DNA from: Anniella stebbinsi
Taxonomy: Eukaryota > Chordata > Lepidosauria > Squamata > Anniellidae
Assembly (NCBI GenBank): GCA_029215795.1
Contig: JARDYH010000001.1
Location: forward strand, 193,819,654 to 193,883,653
Reading direction: 5' to 3'
DNA: 64,000 nt
The translations under genes and the position numbers were made by a program. The notes under the pieces were generated by a model. That model saw only the letters and a program-made list of their open reading frames with translations. It was not told where the DNA came from and searched no databases. Of the stretch, positions 11,965-23,560 are shown one piece after another; positions within the stretch are counted from its first letter, which is position 1; every line of letters begins with the position of its first letter.

Positions 11965-12393
11965 TCACTGCCACTGAGGGCACCTTCATATTAGCAAAGC
12001 ACCATCAGACTGTTTTTGCTTAGCTGCTGTTTCTCATGCTAATGTGCTGCTCTTTGAAAGTCTAGAACCACATGAGTAAGGCCCATCTCAAGGGTCCTTT
12101 CAGTCCTTCAGCACTTGGCTACTGTGATGATAAACCAAGGGGTCCTAAGAGGCTTACCCCAAACGCTCATTCATTGTTTTTAGCCTTACGACTCGGCCAC
12201 ATAATTGGTCCCCAGAATGTATTCTATTCGAGCTCCCACCCCCCTGCCACCGAGATAAAACCATACCCAAACGTCTATGAAAAAATGTATTCTCCCGCAG
12301 ACGCTGCTATCCAAATATTAATGGGACATAACAGGTAAAATTATTTACCGTGCAATTTCAATAAGAAGGATTTTAAAATGAGCAATTATACTT

Positions 12394-12525
12394 GGTAAAA
12401 TCCATCATCAATCCTACTTAGACTAGACCCATTAAATGAATGGAACTTATGTTAGTTATGACTAACATAAGCCCCCACTCATTTTAATGTGTCTACTCTA
12501 AGTAGGTTCTGCAATGGATTTTACC
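12394..12525. mobile_element. Palindromic MITE-like element (132 bp)
   Basis: Left end GGTAAAATCCATCATCAATC and right end ATGGATTTTACC are complementary. The interior continues the pairing: CCTACTTAG with CTAAGTAGG, TAGACCCATTAAATGA with TCATTTTAATGTGTCTA, CTTATGTTAG with CTAACATAAG. Nearly the whole element folds back on itself. Confidence 0.7.
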
Positions 12526-13829
12526 CACTGTTTCCTAAAAACTGTTATGCCTTAGTGAAATGTACAGATAACGTGACTCAAACAAATTACTCACTCTTAT
12601 TTTGCACCATGCAGAGAAAGACAAAGAGCGACAAAATCATCAGCTATCTCATCTTGGTAATGTTTCTTCCTGGCCTTAGATAAGGTTGTTACTTTGCACC
12701 AGCACCAGGACTCTTGCATCAGATCCTCTGCAATTCATAGAAGCAGAGTATTAGCCTTTAAATTATTCTTTCCTGCTATATTTGTTTCCCTGATGCCTCC
12801 TGAAACCTTTTTCCAAGAAGAAATCCATTTATAAATAAATAGATAATCACAATCATGACAAATTGGTGATTACAATACTGATTAATTTAAAGCGAAGTGC
12901 ATTCTACTTTAATAGTTTACATGACCTTTTTCTCCTGATACTGGTTTATCTTGGAAACAAGGACTTTGCTCAAATAAGAAATCAGGAGATTGGAGGCATT
13001 CCGTATGCAGGGTTAACAAACAAAAAAAGATGTCTGCCCTGAGGCTACACATTCCTTTTGACGCTTTAAGAATAATGTGTCCTTCCCACATCTTGCTCAA
13101 GGTCTGTTCTATTTTATTTCCTTTCCTTAAGTCAGTGTGTGTAAGCTCTTGGAAGGCTATAACGAAGGATCCACTTGGTTTGTTTGCTGTAGCATACAGA
13201 AACGATATAATCTTGCCCTTGAGTAGATTTTAAATAAATGGGAGGCCTAGCCAATAGTTTATTCATATAAGCCACTATTTCTACTAAGAAGCCTGGAGGG
13301 GAAACAGGTTCAGGAAACCCACCTCTGCCTGTCCTCCCTGTATTTGAATCCCTTAAAGCAATTGCTATCCTAGAGTGCACTTTTGGATTCACAATCAGGG
13401 CAGTTGGAGCAAAAGATTCTGAGATTTCCCTGCTATTTCTGTGATTTCCCTGCTATTTCGATCCACATTTATTAAAGAAGTAATTCATTGACCATGACAT
13501 CCAGAACTCCCACCTACCCTGAGTTCAAAACTAAGGAGGCCACTGGTTAATTACTTAAGCTGATGTATGCACTAAGCATGTACTAAGAATCTGACATTCT
13601 CTGGAAGTTGACTAGGTGTAAAATTTCATGGACATTTTGATTCTGTAGTGGCCACTAGTAAACTAATTCTGACACAATGGCTCAGCAATGGCTCAGCATC
13701 ACCATAGTCCTGCTGATGCTTGGCCTCTCCATAAAGCTGTGGGTTATAGAGGACTTCGATGTGGTAAGGCTTAAAGCAGCTATTATATTATACATTTTTG
13801 TGTGCATCCATATTTTTTTTAATTTACTA

Positions 13830-14570
13830 TCATAACAATTATATCCCACCTATTTTCCTCTTACAAGGAACCCAAGGCAGCTTGCATAGTCCTCCTCCTT
13901 TCGATTTTATCCTCACAACCAACCCTCTGAGGTAAGTTAGGCTGAGACTGACCAAGTGACTGATCCAAAATCGTTGTCTTGGTTTGGACGGCACGATAAT
14001 CAACTGGGGGGGGGGGGGAATCAACCGTCCGTTGTGTTGATTATTGTGTCGTGGGGGGCACAAACAACTCATGGTATGTCATTTTGCCGATTTGAACAGG
14101 GGAAAACAACGGGCTGCTCCGTTGCTTATCTTCAGACCCGTCGATTAAGATGTCATGTGACGGGTTCCGTTGTATAATCTCCCCCATCGAGCACACTATT
14201 CCTTCAGGTCATAGAGTTCTCCAGCAGGAGCAGCCAAAAGCTGCCCGGCCGCTCCTATGCAGCCGGCAGAACTTTCAGTGTATGATGGGATAGGGCCGGG
14301 AGAACTGAGGGAGGAGGGAGGGAGGAGCACCAGCAGCCCAGAAGGATGCCAGGAGTTTCAGCCGCACAATGGTGGGAGGGGCAACATGTCATGTGAGGAG
14401 CACCGGACAAATAATGAATGGTTAGTTGCCTCTTCCCCCCTCCGTTGCCTAATACGTTGTCCAAACACAGCCATCCAGTGAGCTTCATGGCCAAGTAGGG
14501 ACTTGAACCCGTGTCTCCTAAGTCCCAGTTCGGCACTGTAACCACTACACCACACTGCTCAGTTTGGTGG
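13830..14570 (-). repeat. tRNA-derived SINE, split by a DNA element
   Basis: Reverse-oriented SINE in two pieces, 13830-13975 and about 14478-14570. On the minus strand the right piece carries an A-box-like GTGTAGTGGTTACAGTGCC and a B-box GGTTCAAGTCC. The left piece carries the body and tail (CTCAGAGGGTTGGTTGTGAG, complement of 13910-13929). The interruption is the inverted-repeat element at 13985-14475. The pieces are collinear with the SINE at 664-860. Confidence 0.72.
13985..14475. mobile_element. Non-autonomous inverted-repeat element inside a SINE
   Basis: Left part: TTTGGACGGCACGATAATC, AACTG and a 13-base G run. Right part: CTCCGTTGCCTAATACG followed by TTGTCCAAACACAGCC. The right terminus matches the family of 42577-43088. 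The interior shares the GCCGGCAGAACT and AGTTTCAGC blocks with that element in opposite orientation. Exact left end uncertain. Confidence 0.6.
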
Positions 14571-17074
14571 GCTAGAACATTTTGTGGATTGAATATTTCA
14601 TGCCTAGTGCATTTACAGCGCAACTGTTCAATTATCATCTCACCCAGTGCTTGGTTCCTCATGCCCTGGAGGAGGCAAATATTGCAACATTTTGTCTGCT
14701 TCCTTTTGTTACCCTAAATAAAGATGTTAACAAGCTGCAGCTGCAGTTCACTGTGCATATATCTAGCCTGTTGGTTTAACTTGCCCATCAATAAACAGTA
14801 GGCAGAGATGTGCCTCAGGCAAGAGGCAATTGTTTAAATAGCACATTTCTACTGTCTACATTCCATTACAATGCTGTTTCCCAGGAAAGGAGGTGAATTT
14901 TGATCGGCCAGTAAGGGGGGGGGGGGGGGGGTGATATAACAAATCCACTAAGTCAGCTGAAATTGTTGCTCCAATTTTTAACCTGAGAAATGTATCTTTG
15001 TTCTCTCACTGAAGAGTTTGAACGCAATAGGTGAAGCAACCTTGTTCGTAAACTGGATATTCATGTGACTATAATATGCTCCTTCGAAGGATTAGGGACC
15101 AGGTCTATTCAAAGACATGGTCCTACAGTGCCCTCGACTGGTAGGACTTTAAAAAAACAACTTGTGTCTGCCGAAGTAGCTGAATGGCTTAGCTTGGTTC
15201 CTGATAAGCCAGGGAGGGAGTACCCTATTTCTAACCTACATTGTCGCTATTCAGACACTGAGGGTAGAAATGTAGGGGGTTACAGACTCTCTGACTTTGC
15301 AAGGAAAATCAATTTGGATGACTCTTTCTGGTCCCTCCAGATGGTATTGGATTGCTGCTCTTGTCAGCCTTAAGCAATATAGCCAACAGTGAGGGATAAT
15401 GGGAATTTCAGGTCAACAACACAGACGGCCCACTAGTTGCCCAGACCTGCTTTACACCTTTACTGGGAAATATTTCTCACAGCAGAGAGCAGCCCACAAG
15501 CGGAGCAGCGGGAGTGCAGCTTCACTGTTGAAAGGATCCCCAGGGAAAGGGGAATTAGACCAATCTCTATACTAACTGTATTTCCATAACGGAGGTGGGA
15601 CCTGGCTTCACACAGGTTGGAATAGCCCTTGCTTTGATTCAGTGAAGCCTTCAAGCAAACTTACACAGCTGATAGAGTTGGACATATTATGGCTGCCCCA
15701 TCTGAGTGAAAAAAAAAATCCTTAGGCATAGCCCTTGCCAGTGTGCACCCCTATAGCCCCCCCTCAATGATGGTTCTGTCCATTATATATCCCCTGATGG
15801 GGGCTGCTCTGCAGTAGGGGGTCAGAACTGCAAAGTGATGTGCTGGATAGGGAAGTGGGCCCCGGGTGGCAGAAGATATTACTGTAGGCTTCAACCACAC
15901 AAGCACAACTTAAATTAATTAAAATTAATTAATGTATTTTTAAAAGGAAATAACCTTGAGGTGCAGACCCTTGGGGTCCCCTTAGTATGCATGTGAAGTT
16001 TCAGGTGTCTAGGTTTCACAATCCTGGTGCAATGGCTCTTAACATATGGGCAGACACTTCCTCTTTTATTATTATAGATTAAAGGCCGGAGCACCGGATT
16101 TAGTGGTAGGGTTCAAGATTTCCGTGAGAATGTTAATGGTCTAGCTGTATTTAACAAAGATGAGCTCAAATGTACTGTAGCTCTCTTTTGCCTTGCATCG
16201 TTTATTTTATCCATAGATTAGTGAGACATGGACAACTTTCCACGTGCTAATAATGTTACACACATTGGTCAAATTTTACATTGTAATACTTGTTTAAGAA
16301 AAGTTAGTTTGATGAAGAGTGCAGAGCTCTGAAAGCTACATTGATCCATTTAGTAAAGGAATCTATGGAGGTATATTTGAATAGAATGGAATGGGATTTC
16401 GTGATTGCTAAGGAATTTACTTATCATCTTAAAGTAGCAACAGGGAGGAGGGGGGTTATCTCAACTCTTTCAGTTTGCCAGAATAGCTTCTTATCTCCTT
16501 TAAAATATAAAACATTTTCTATTCATTAATGTTTTAATTATATTGTATCTGTACATTTCCACTATTTACATTGAATCTGTAGATTTACATTTACTAATGT
16601 CAAAGATGCACCAAATAATGTAAAGTTACAGATATAATATAATTAAATGTAAGAATTCTTAACTTACATTTTCTATTTTTAAATCTTCTTTGATTTTTTC
16701 CCCTTCTGTTTGTCACTTTGGTGTACTGTTTGCAGCGTTGATATCATATACTTTTATTAATTGCAAAACCATGACAAAAAACCTTACGGATACTTCCTCT
16801 GCTTTGAACCACTTCAAAATATTTCAAAATACATATGGAGAAAAATGATAGGCTCTTGGGAAAAGAAATATCTTTCAAAAACTTATTGGACTTGTTAAAG
16901 TACCATTTTCAGGCATGTGAGAATAATGTGTGCCTATCCCTCTCATTGGTTTTTAGACTACTATGGGAATGACCCCATAGCCCCTAGACAGTGAGCCTAT
17001 CTACAAGTACCTTGGAATGTTTTAAATAGTATTTTAAAACATTCCAAATAAGTGCGTTCCAAAACGTCTTAGGC
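14571..17074. other. Intergenic, little recognised
   Basis: A 17-base G run lies at 14915-14931. About 15700-16080 resembles an old dispersed repeat: AATAACCTTGAGGTGCAGAC, GTGAAGTTTCAGGTGTCTAG, ending TTATTATTATAGATTAAA. 16500-16750 is AT-rich. No supportable gene. Confidence 0.5.
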
Positions 17075-17394
17075 TAGGCTGATCATCTGAAAAGGAGGAC
17101 AGGGCTCCTGTAACTTTAACAGTTGTAGAGAAAAGGGAATTTCAGCCAGTGTCATTTGTATGCAATTAGTTCCTGGTGAAATTCCCTCTTCATCACAACA
17201 GTTAAAGTTGCAGGCACTATGCTAGAGTGACCATATACAAAAGAAAGCAGGGCCCCTGCAACTTTAACTGTTGTGATGAAGAGGGAATTTCACCAGGAAC
17301 TAATTGCATACAAATGACACTGGCTGAAATTCCCTTTTCTCTACAACTGTTAAAGTTACAGGAGCCCTGTCCTCCTTTTCAGATGGTCAGCCTA
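17075..17394. mobile_element. Foldback DNA element, copy 3 (320 bp, 7-bp target duplication)
   Basis: Begins TAGGCTGATCATCTGAAAAG and ends CTTTTCAGATGGTCAGCCTA. Flanked by CTTAGGC at 17068-17074 and 17395-17401. The arms are the least diverged of the set by eye. The centre contains CACTATGCTAGAGTGACCAT. Confidence 0.88.
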
Positions 17395-17502
17395 CTTAGG
17401 CCACATTAAGGAGTACTCACGTTACAGGAGAAAAATTCTTCAGTCTTCAAAGCGGTATGTGCGGTCTCACATCCTTCTGTCCATCTCTTTCTGTTTCATT
17501 TT

Positions 17503-17655
17503 ACCATGAGTTTAGGGCAAGGCATTGTGGGTGCTGTAGTTCACTCGCCCGCTTCCTCCTTAGTTCCTCTTTCCCTAGCTTTCAATGAGTATAGGGCTAA
17601 GCATTGTGGGTGTTGTAGTTCACTCACCCACTTCCTCCTTAGCCCCTCTTTCTTC
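17503..17655. repeat. Two-unit tandem duplication, 79-bp period
   Basis: CCATGAGTTTAGGGCAAGG.. and TCAATGAGTATAGGGCTAAG.. start two consecutive units. Each continues CATTGTGGGTG.TGTAGTTCA and CTTCCTCCTTAG. The unit itself carries a GCATTGTGGGT..TGTAGT phrase typical of degraded DNA-element ends. Confidence 0.8.
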
Positions 17656-17899
17656 CCCACCAATCAACGGCTAAGCATTTGGGCACTGGTAAACGAAGCA
17701 CTGCCCCCACAAATCACAAACGGTAAGGAAGGACACATTATTTTACTTAAAACGATTTATTAAAAGTAAAAACTGTTGTATATAGCTGAAGTGAGTTTTT
17801 AAAAACCTCGGGTATACAACGTTCAAGGAGTGCGTCATGTGGCCTGAAGATTTTTCGTAACCCTTATGAAACATTACAAAGCTAGTGTGTAGATCGGCT

Positions 17900-18295
17900 C
17901 AGTGTCTGAGGGGCCAAAGGATAGTTCAGATTCCCAGATCTGAGGTTGGAGCCAGCGCTCCAAACTCAGAGCTGGAAATTGGAGCTCCGACTCTCCTCCT
18001 CCTCCCCCTTGCAGCTGGCATGGAAAGAACTGTACTGGCTGCTCTCCAAGATCAGATGTTGATCTCAGAGGATGAGGGAAGGGGACATTTTGGTGGGAAG
18101 AGAGGAGGTGACTGAAGAGACCAGCCTCTTTCCCTCCCCCTTTGAGTGGCTTTCACTGGATGGGCAAAAAGCCCATTTCGTGAAAATGCAGGGTGGGAGG
18201 ACAGGGAGGTGAAGATCGCCTCCACTGCTTCTCCCACCCTGCATCATCCAGATTTGAAAGCTTATAATCATCACCATAGGATTGTGCCCTAAGTG
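17900..18295. repeat. Interspersed repeat R3 copy 1
   Basis: Homologous by eye to 39440-39907: shared order of GGAGCTCCGA, GCAGCTGG, GAGAACTG or AAGAACTG, CTCTCCAAG, a CTGGATGGG or CTAGATGGG block, and a final CATAGGATTG.GCCCTAA. Class unknown. Confidence 0.6.
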
Positions 18296-20089
18296 TACTT
18301 GGCAAGTTTTCTTTTAGGAGCATTTCAGACAAAGGTGGAAGAAAACGATGTAATAGCCGAAGAATAACCAAGCTTAACTTTGCAGGCAAACCTATTCTGG
18401 ACAAGGGTTTTCTCTGGTCACACCTTATGTAGAAATGGTCCATTAATTGAGGAATGGAAGTAAAGAAGACTGAAGGCCCAGCGTTCCATGACAGTTGGGT
18501 CATGCTGGGTAGAGGCAGTTTTAACGGCTTGAGGAAATCCCCTTATGAAGGCATTCAGCAGACTGCTGCTGCATCAACCGTAAGTGACAAGACATTGTGA
18601 ATGAAACCAAAGGGATTTATGCTTAGGAGTAGATATCCGTAAACTCAGATTAGCTACCCCTTAACACAATTTCACCATCCTTTTGCCCTGAGGATCAGGA
18701 TAGGTCGCCCCTGTGCGTTCAATGTCCATTTATATGTGGAACGAGTATTTTAAACATACTAGTGAATGCAAGGGCAGCCACAAGGTGTATTAATTTTTAT
18801 TCTGGACTAGTGACCCTTAAAAAATGGGACAGTTTCCAGAGCAGTAGCCATGTTAGCCTGGTGCAGCACAAACAATTAGGAACCTTGTGGTACATTCTGG
18901 CATAAGCTTTAATGGATTCTAAATTGACAATGTCCATGAAAGCTTATTCCAGAATAAATTTATAGCTCTATCTGGATATACAAGGCAATAGGTCTCTCAA
19001 GGAATACTTATTATCTAGATGACCCATAATCTGTTCAGTGTCCTGCTATGGCTGAATCAGGCTCAATGTTAGAACAAATTAAGGGGCAACTCAAAGGCAA
19101 ATCAAGAAACAGGCAGAGCTCAAGCATAGAGATATCAGTCCATTATGGAACCGGTTTAAGGCAGGAGTAGTCAGGATACAAGCAATGGACAAAGCACAAT
19201 ATTGCCAGAAGAGTAAGTGGTTTCCAGGAGAGAAGTCTGAGGCACAGCCAAGGTCAAAAGTTGGGAGACTAGTCAAGTAGAAATGCAGTCCAAAAAGCAG
19301 AGTCAGACAGGAGTCTAGAGGTCAGTAGCATGGAAGTTCAAAACAAGGAAAGGTCAGGGATACAGGACACTTGAGCTGAAAATAAGTGTTGTTCCAGTAA
19401 ATGGCTAGACTAAAATTGAAGGGTTATGTAGTCTGAGCTCCCAGAACCCACCCAAGGCTCAGCTGCAGTTCATCACAGGCCTTCTGGCAAAAGTCTTGTT
19501 GTAATGAGGGCCCTGCTCATGAGGAGGCTATTAATCTTGAGCCGTCTTTTTCTACAAATCTTGAGGTGTACTTCACCTGGCCATGGTCTTAGCCTATATT
19601 GTCAGCCACTGGCACTTTCTCAGATTGGGTGTCCTTCTCCTCTGACACCAGAGGTGAGGCACAGTACTACAAGTAGGTACTAAGAAGGACTCTCCTCAAC
19701 CTTTGCCTTCTAACCAGAGATTGAAAACATTCCAGATGAATCATTTCTTTTTCCTTTCTGAACATTTCATAAGTATACCATAAGGATTGCTAGCCAAGCA
19801 GGGCTGGACAGGAGGAACGGACTGGGCTTTATTATTTGTTTAACCAATGGGTGACTTGCTGGAATGTTTTCTGGAAAGACCAGAATATTGGTTGGGTTGC
19901 TAGATTTTTTAGAATTTTTTTTTTAGCTTTTCATATAGGTGGAGTGGTTTGAGCAAAACTAAGCATCAGTATTTTCACTTGATGCACAAAGTTGAACTGC
20001 ACATTCACTAAAGTTCCATATTGCTGAGCTCAGCCCCATGTCCCATTTCACATGCTGTGGGTGAGAAACTGCAGGATGCTCTGCTCTTG

Positions 20090-20142
<53 letters not shown>

Positions 20143-20669
20143 TGCACAATGCATATGCTCAGCCCACTATATCTGCCACCCCACCTTCAGCCACAGAAGC
20201 AAAGGTTTGCCACAAGCTTTACTCTTGATAGAATCCATCAGGCCCTGCCCCCAACCAGACTTAGACTCATAGATGGTGCCAGCGTGGGTGTTAGGGGGGG
20301 ACCACTTCTTAATCACCAAAAAAGAGGACAAAAGAGGGCATAAATTTGCATAAAATTTGCATATGCTAATTTATATGTATGGCTGCAGATGTAGACATTA
20401 TTATTATAATTTAAATACAAATACAATACATCTCACCATAGTGTGGAAGACTGTGATCAGGTGACATATGTGCCTCGTTCAGTCTGCTATACCTGTGCTG
20501 CTTATGGACAACTTGAAGACCTAGCTCTTCCTTCTGATGGTTCTTTTATCTTTAAACCAGGCTTTCACTGCAAGCCTTTGGAGTAGAGGATGCCTTCAAA
20601 ATAGATGACAATCCTCTGGCAGCCCTTAAAGTAGAGGATTGTCCTCTGCAAAAGAGGGCCCGCAAACAC
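18296..20669. other. Intergenic; TC/AC microsatellite, otherwise unrecognised
   Basis: 19080-19400 has a monotonous purine-rich texture with recurring CAGGAGTC- and AGGTCAG-like words, perhaps a degraded minisatellite. 20089-20142 is a compound (TC)n(AC)n repeat. Nothing else identified. Confidence 0.5.
20089..20142. repeat. Compound (TC)n(AC)n microsatellite
   Basis: TC run to 20120 followed directly by an AC run to 20142. Confidence 0.95.
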
Positions 20670-21244
20670 TAGGGTGAGCAGACGTCCGGATCCCCCCAGA
20701 CAAGTCTGGAATAAGGGGGCCAAATTTGAATCCGGGGGGAAATTTCAGAATATCCCCCAAAGTCCGGAAAATTGAGCCTCACCTGTGCCATCTACGTCTT
20801 GTTCTTAGCCGGTGCTACTGCGCCGGCCAAGAACAAGGCCTAGATCGGCCGGGGAAGAGGCCGGAACGACGCGCGCCCGCACTTCCGGGTACGCGTCGTT
20901 CCGGCCTCCTCCCCTGCACCACCCGGGGCTTGTAATTGGCTAGCGCGGTTGCGCTGGCCAAGAACAAGCCCCGGATGGCGCAGAGGAGGCGGACGGAACA
21001 ACGCGCGCCCGCACTTCTGGGTACGTGTCGTTCCAGCCTCCTCCCCTGCACCATCCGAGGCTTGTTCTAGCCGGCGCCGGACGGGAGCGGACGTCCCTGC
21101 AAGGTAAGCATGGGGCAGGGGGGGAGGGGGCATGCGGCGCGCTTACCTTGCAGGGACGTCCGCTCCCGTCCGGCGCCGGTCGGGAGCGGACGTCCCTGCA
21201 AGGTAAGCAGGGGGCAGGGGGGCAGATTTTATCTGGTCACCCTA
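20670..21244. mobile_element. GC-rich hairpin element (575 bp), non-autonomous
   Basis: Starts TAGGGTGAGCAGACGTCCGG and ends TTTTATCTGGTCACCCTA, so its termini resemble the foldback family while its body is CpG-rich. Two tandem units with a 132-bp period (ACGCGCGCCCGCACTTC at 20869 and 21001). Then a 39-bp perfect inverted pair, 21071-21109 against 21141-21179, with part of it repeated directly at 21181-21208 (CGGACGTCCCTGCAAGGTAA core). No flanking duplication recognised. It mimics a CpG island but nothing suggests a gene. Confidence 0.75.
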
Positions 21245-21427
21245 CCTTAAGAGTATTACTGCATAAAATACATATGTAGTGTTCAAATGACACTAAAGAA
21301 GAAAAGTTACAATTTTTAAAAAATAAACAACTTAATCTCCAGGTTGTTCAAACAGATTATGAACTGGCAATAGTAATTCTGGTTCCCTTCTAGGGTGAAA
21401 TCTTAAATCAGTGAATTTAGAGAGTGA

Positions 21428-21622
21428 CCCTGTTCAGATGACATGCTTGCAACAAAGCCACAGTGGTGAAACATTTTGAGCTAAACATTATGGTTTAGCA
21501 AATGATGTGAACCATTCCTAAATATGGTTCGCTACATAACCACTGTTTAAACAAGTTCACTAACCATTTGCTGCAAAAGGGTTAGCAGCCTACCCATGGC
21601 TTAGCGTGTCATCTGAACAGGA
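21428..21622. mobile_element. Inverted-repeat DNA element (about 195 bp)
   Basis: CCTGTTCAGATGACATGC at the left pairs with GCGTGTCATCTGAACAGG at the right. The interior has mirrored ACCATTCCTAAATATGGTTC and AACCACTGTTTAAACAAG blocks. Relative of 330-500. Confidence 0.68.
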
Positions 21623-22599
21623 TCAATGTAGGAGCAGCCCATCCTCCACTGTTTCACACCACGTATGGTCATACTAAAGGACATTTATAATTTCTGGCCA
21701 GTTCAGTGGTTCTTCATACTGAGTGGCTGTTGTCCAGACAGCAGTCTTATGCACTTAATTGGAAGTTCAGAAAATCCAATTGAAAAGAGTGGAACTTAGT
21801 TTCAAAGGAACACACTTAGGTTCAAGCAGCAATGGGCCTATTTGTTATTAATGCCAAAGATACAAATCTTTTGTTTCCAAAACAGAGTGTCTGTTTGTTT
21901 CTATCACATTGCACACTGATGTTTTGTAATTTAGGATGCAATCCTATACATGTTAGACAGAGAAATCCTACAAGTCCCAGCATGCCCCAGCCACAGTGGC
22001 TGTGGCATGCTGGGCGTCGTAAGACACTATTATCCTTGGATATATCTGACAGGGTGTCTTTGAATCTTCCTTCCTACCAAAACTGTAATGGCACTCCTGA
22101 CCCATTATGAAGTTCATTTGTGAATGTAAAATGTTGGAGGGGTGGAGGAGAGTTATGCCAAAAATGTATGGACAGTTGGGTAATACCTGGCTGGCCGTGG
22201 AGCATCCCTGCCTGGCATGCGGAGTTTCATGGCATGCAGAGTGGCCTGTCCCAGCCTGGAGCACGGGCATCTTAGCCCAGCCTGGTCCGCAGAGCTGGGG
22301 CTGGATGTTATGTTATTTTTCTTGTTGTTACTACCATTATTGTTGAGTGCTGCTGCTACTGTTTATAAACTTTTTAAAAGCAATTTGCTGCTCTTGTATG
22401 TATGCGTGGGGGGTATTAAATTAATAGTAGACCAAATGAACTGGATTTAGCTGCAATTTAAATTCAGTGGGGTGGGGGGTAGATTAGATTTCATTATTGG
22501 CAGCATTGATGAAATTAGTTTTCACTTATTTTCCATATATTCCTTGAGTACTGATTTTGATGAATTAATTGGGGGGGGGGGGGAACATGTGGATGTTTT
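21623..22599. other. Intergenic; small palindrome near 21976-22015
   Basis: CCCAGCATGCCCCAGCCA pairs with GTGGCTGTGGCATGCTGGG. This is the ACAAGTCCCAGCATGCC motif typical of short DNA-element ends. No gene evidence. Confidence 0.5.
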
Positions 22600-23092
22600 T
22601 TAAAACTATTATTAGATTTGCCATGGGTGAGTATGTTGGGGTATGTGGATATTTATTTTATTTTTAGTCTTGGTTAAGTGTGTGTGGTTGGTTGGTTGGT
22701 TTTTGCCTTGGTGCATGTGTGGATTTTTATTATTTTTTCCTTTGGTGAGTATGTGGATGAGTGTTGTATTTTTAATGTTATTTTATTGCCTAGGGTATGT
22801 GCATGTTTGTGTGTAGATTTATTATGTCTACTGTTATTTTGCCTTGTGTGGGTGGCTGATGATGATGATGATGATGATGATGATGCCTTTGGTGAATGTG
22901 GGGGTGGATTTTTATTCCCCCTCCCCAGTTACGTGTATGGGAGGAGGTTGTGTTTTTTTTTTTATTGCCTTGGGGAAGGTGTGGGGTTTCCCCCCACACA
23001 CACACACTTTGAGTGAGTGTGTAGGGGTGTGTAGATTTTAATTTTTATTGCCTGAGTATGAGGTGTGTGTGAATGATGGTGATGATGATGAC
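22600..23092. repeat. Degenerate GT-rich minisatellite with GAT microsatellite
   Basis: Successive diverged units of the form GCCTTGGTGAGTATGTGTGG followed by ATTTTTATTATTTT, recurring from about 22620 to 23060. Inside it are a pure (GAT)n run (22858-22885) and a second GATGATGAT patch (23076-23090). The short frames here are repeat artefacts. Confidence 0.65.
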
Positions 23093-23099
23093 ACAACAT

Positions 23100-23425
23100 T
23101 GGGTGGGATGACTAATACCCTGGAAGACAGAAACAAACTTCAAAGTGATCTTGATAGAGTGGAGTGCTGGGCTGAAAACAGCAGAATGAAATTTAATAGG
23201 GATAAATGCCAAGTTATACAAGTAGGAAAAAGAAACCAAATGCACAGTTACAAGATGGGGGATACTTGGCTCAGCAACACTACAGGCGAGAAGGATCTTG
23301 GAATTGTTGTAGATCCCAAGCTTAATATGAGCCAACAGTGTGACGGGACTGCAAAATAAGCAAGCACTATTTTGGACTGCATGAATAGAAGTGTAGCTTC
23401 CAAATTGTGTGAGGTACTGGTTAGG
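23100..23425 (+). repeat. CR1/jockey-type LINE reverse transcriptase fragment
   Basis: A plus-strand frame reads TLEDRNKLQSDLDRVECWA then MKFNRDKCQVIQVGKRN and EKDLGIVVDPKLNMSQQC. This is the C-terminal portion of the reverse transcriptase of CR1/jockey-type LINEs. It is truncated at both ends, and a stop follows shortly after CDGTAK. Confidence 0.75.
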
Positions 23426-23432
23426 GTTAGGA

Positions 23433-23525
23433 TGCTACATGCATACAAATGACACTTGCTGAAATTCCCTTTTCAATACAGCTCTGAAAGATACAGGAGC
23501 CCTGTCCTCCTTTCCATATGATCAC
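23433..23525. repeat. Foldback-family remnant, one arm
   Basis: CATGCATACAAATGACACTT, GCTGAAATTCCCTTTTC, then ACAGGAGCCCTGTCCTCC and CATATGATCAC. This is the right arm of the family joined to the end of the CR1 fragment. Confidence 0.7.
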
Positions 23526-23560
23526 TATGGATTCCATATGATCCTTTCCATATGATCACT

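Larger units (their letters stand above)
9477..13829. other. Intergenic, mostly unrecognised
   Basis: 10060-10330 looks like a reverse-oriented LINE 3' segment (GGTCCCAAGTTGTTTAGGGC, CAGCCAGTGTAGCC), low certainty. 11905-11964 is an ATT/GTT microsatellite. 12394-12525 is a palindromic element. The rest shows nothing I can name; short open frames (such as 12072-12338) lack splice context or known motifs. Confidence 0.5.

Noticed and set aside
14478..14570. Possible minus-strand tRNA gene with good A and B boxes
   Set aside because: Part of a SINE. No acceptor stem, and the sequence runs on into SINE body interrupted by a DNA element.
19959..20147. Arg/Glu-repeat frame over the TC/AC microsatellite
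   Set aside because: Translation of a simple repeat.
20670..21244. CpG island of a second gene
   Set aside because: The CpG density comes from tandem and inverted copies inside a unit with transposon-like ends. No ATG frame with splice support.
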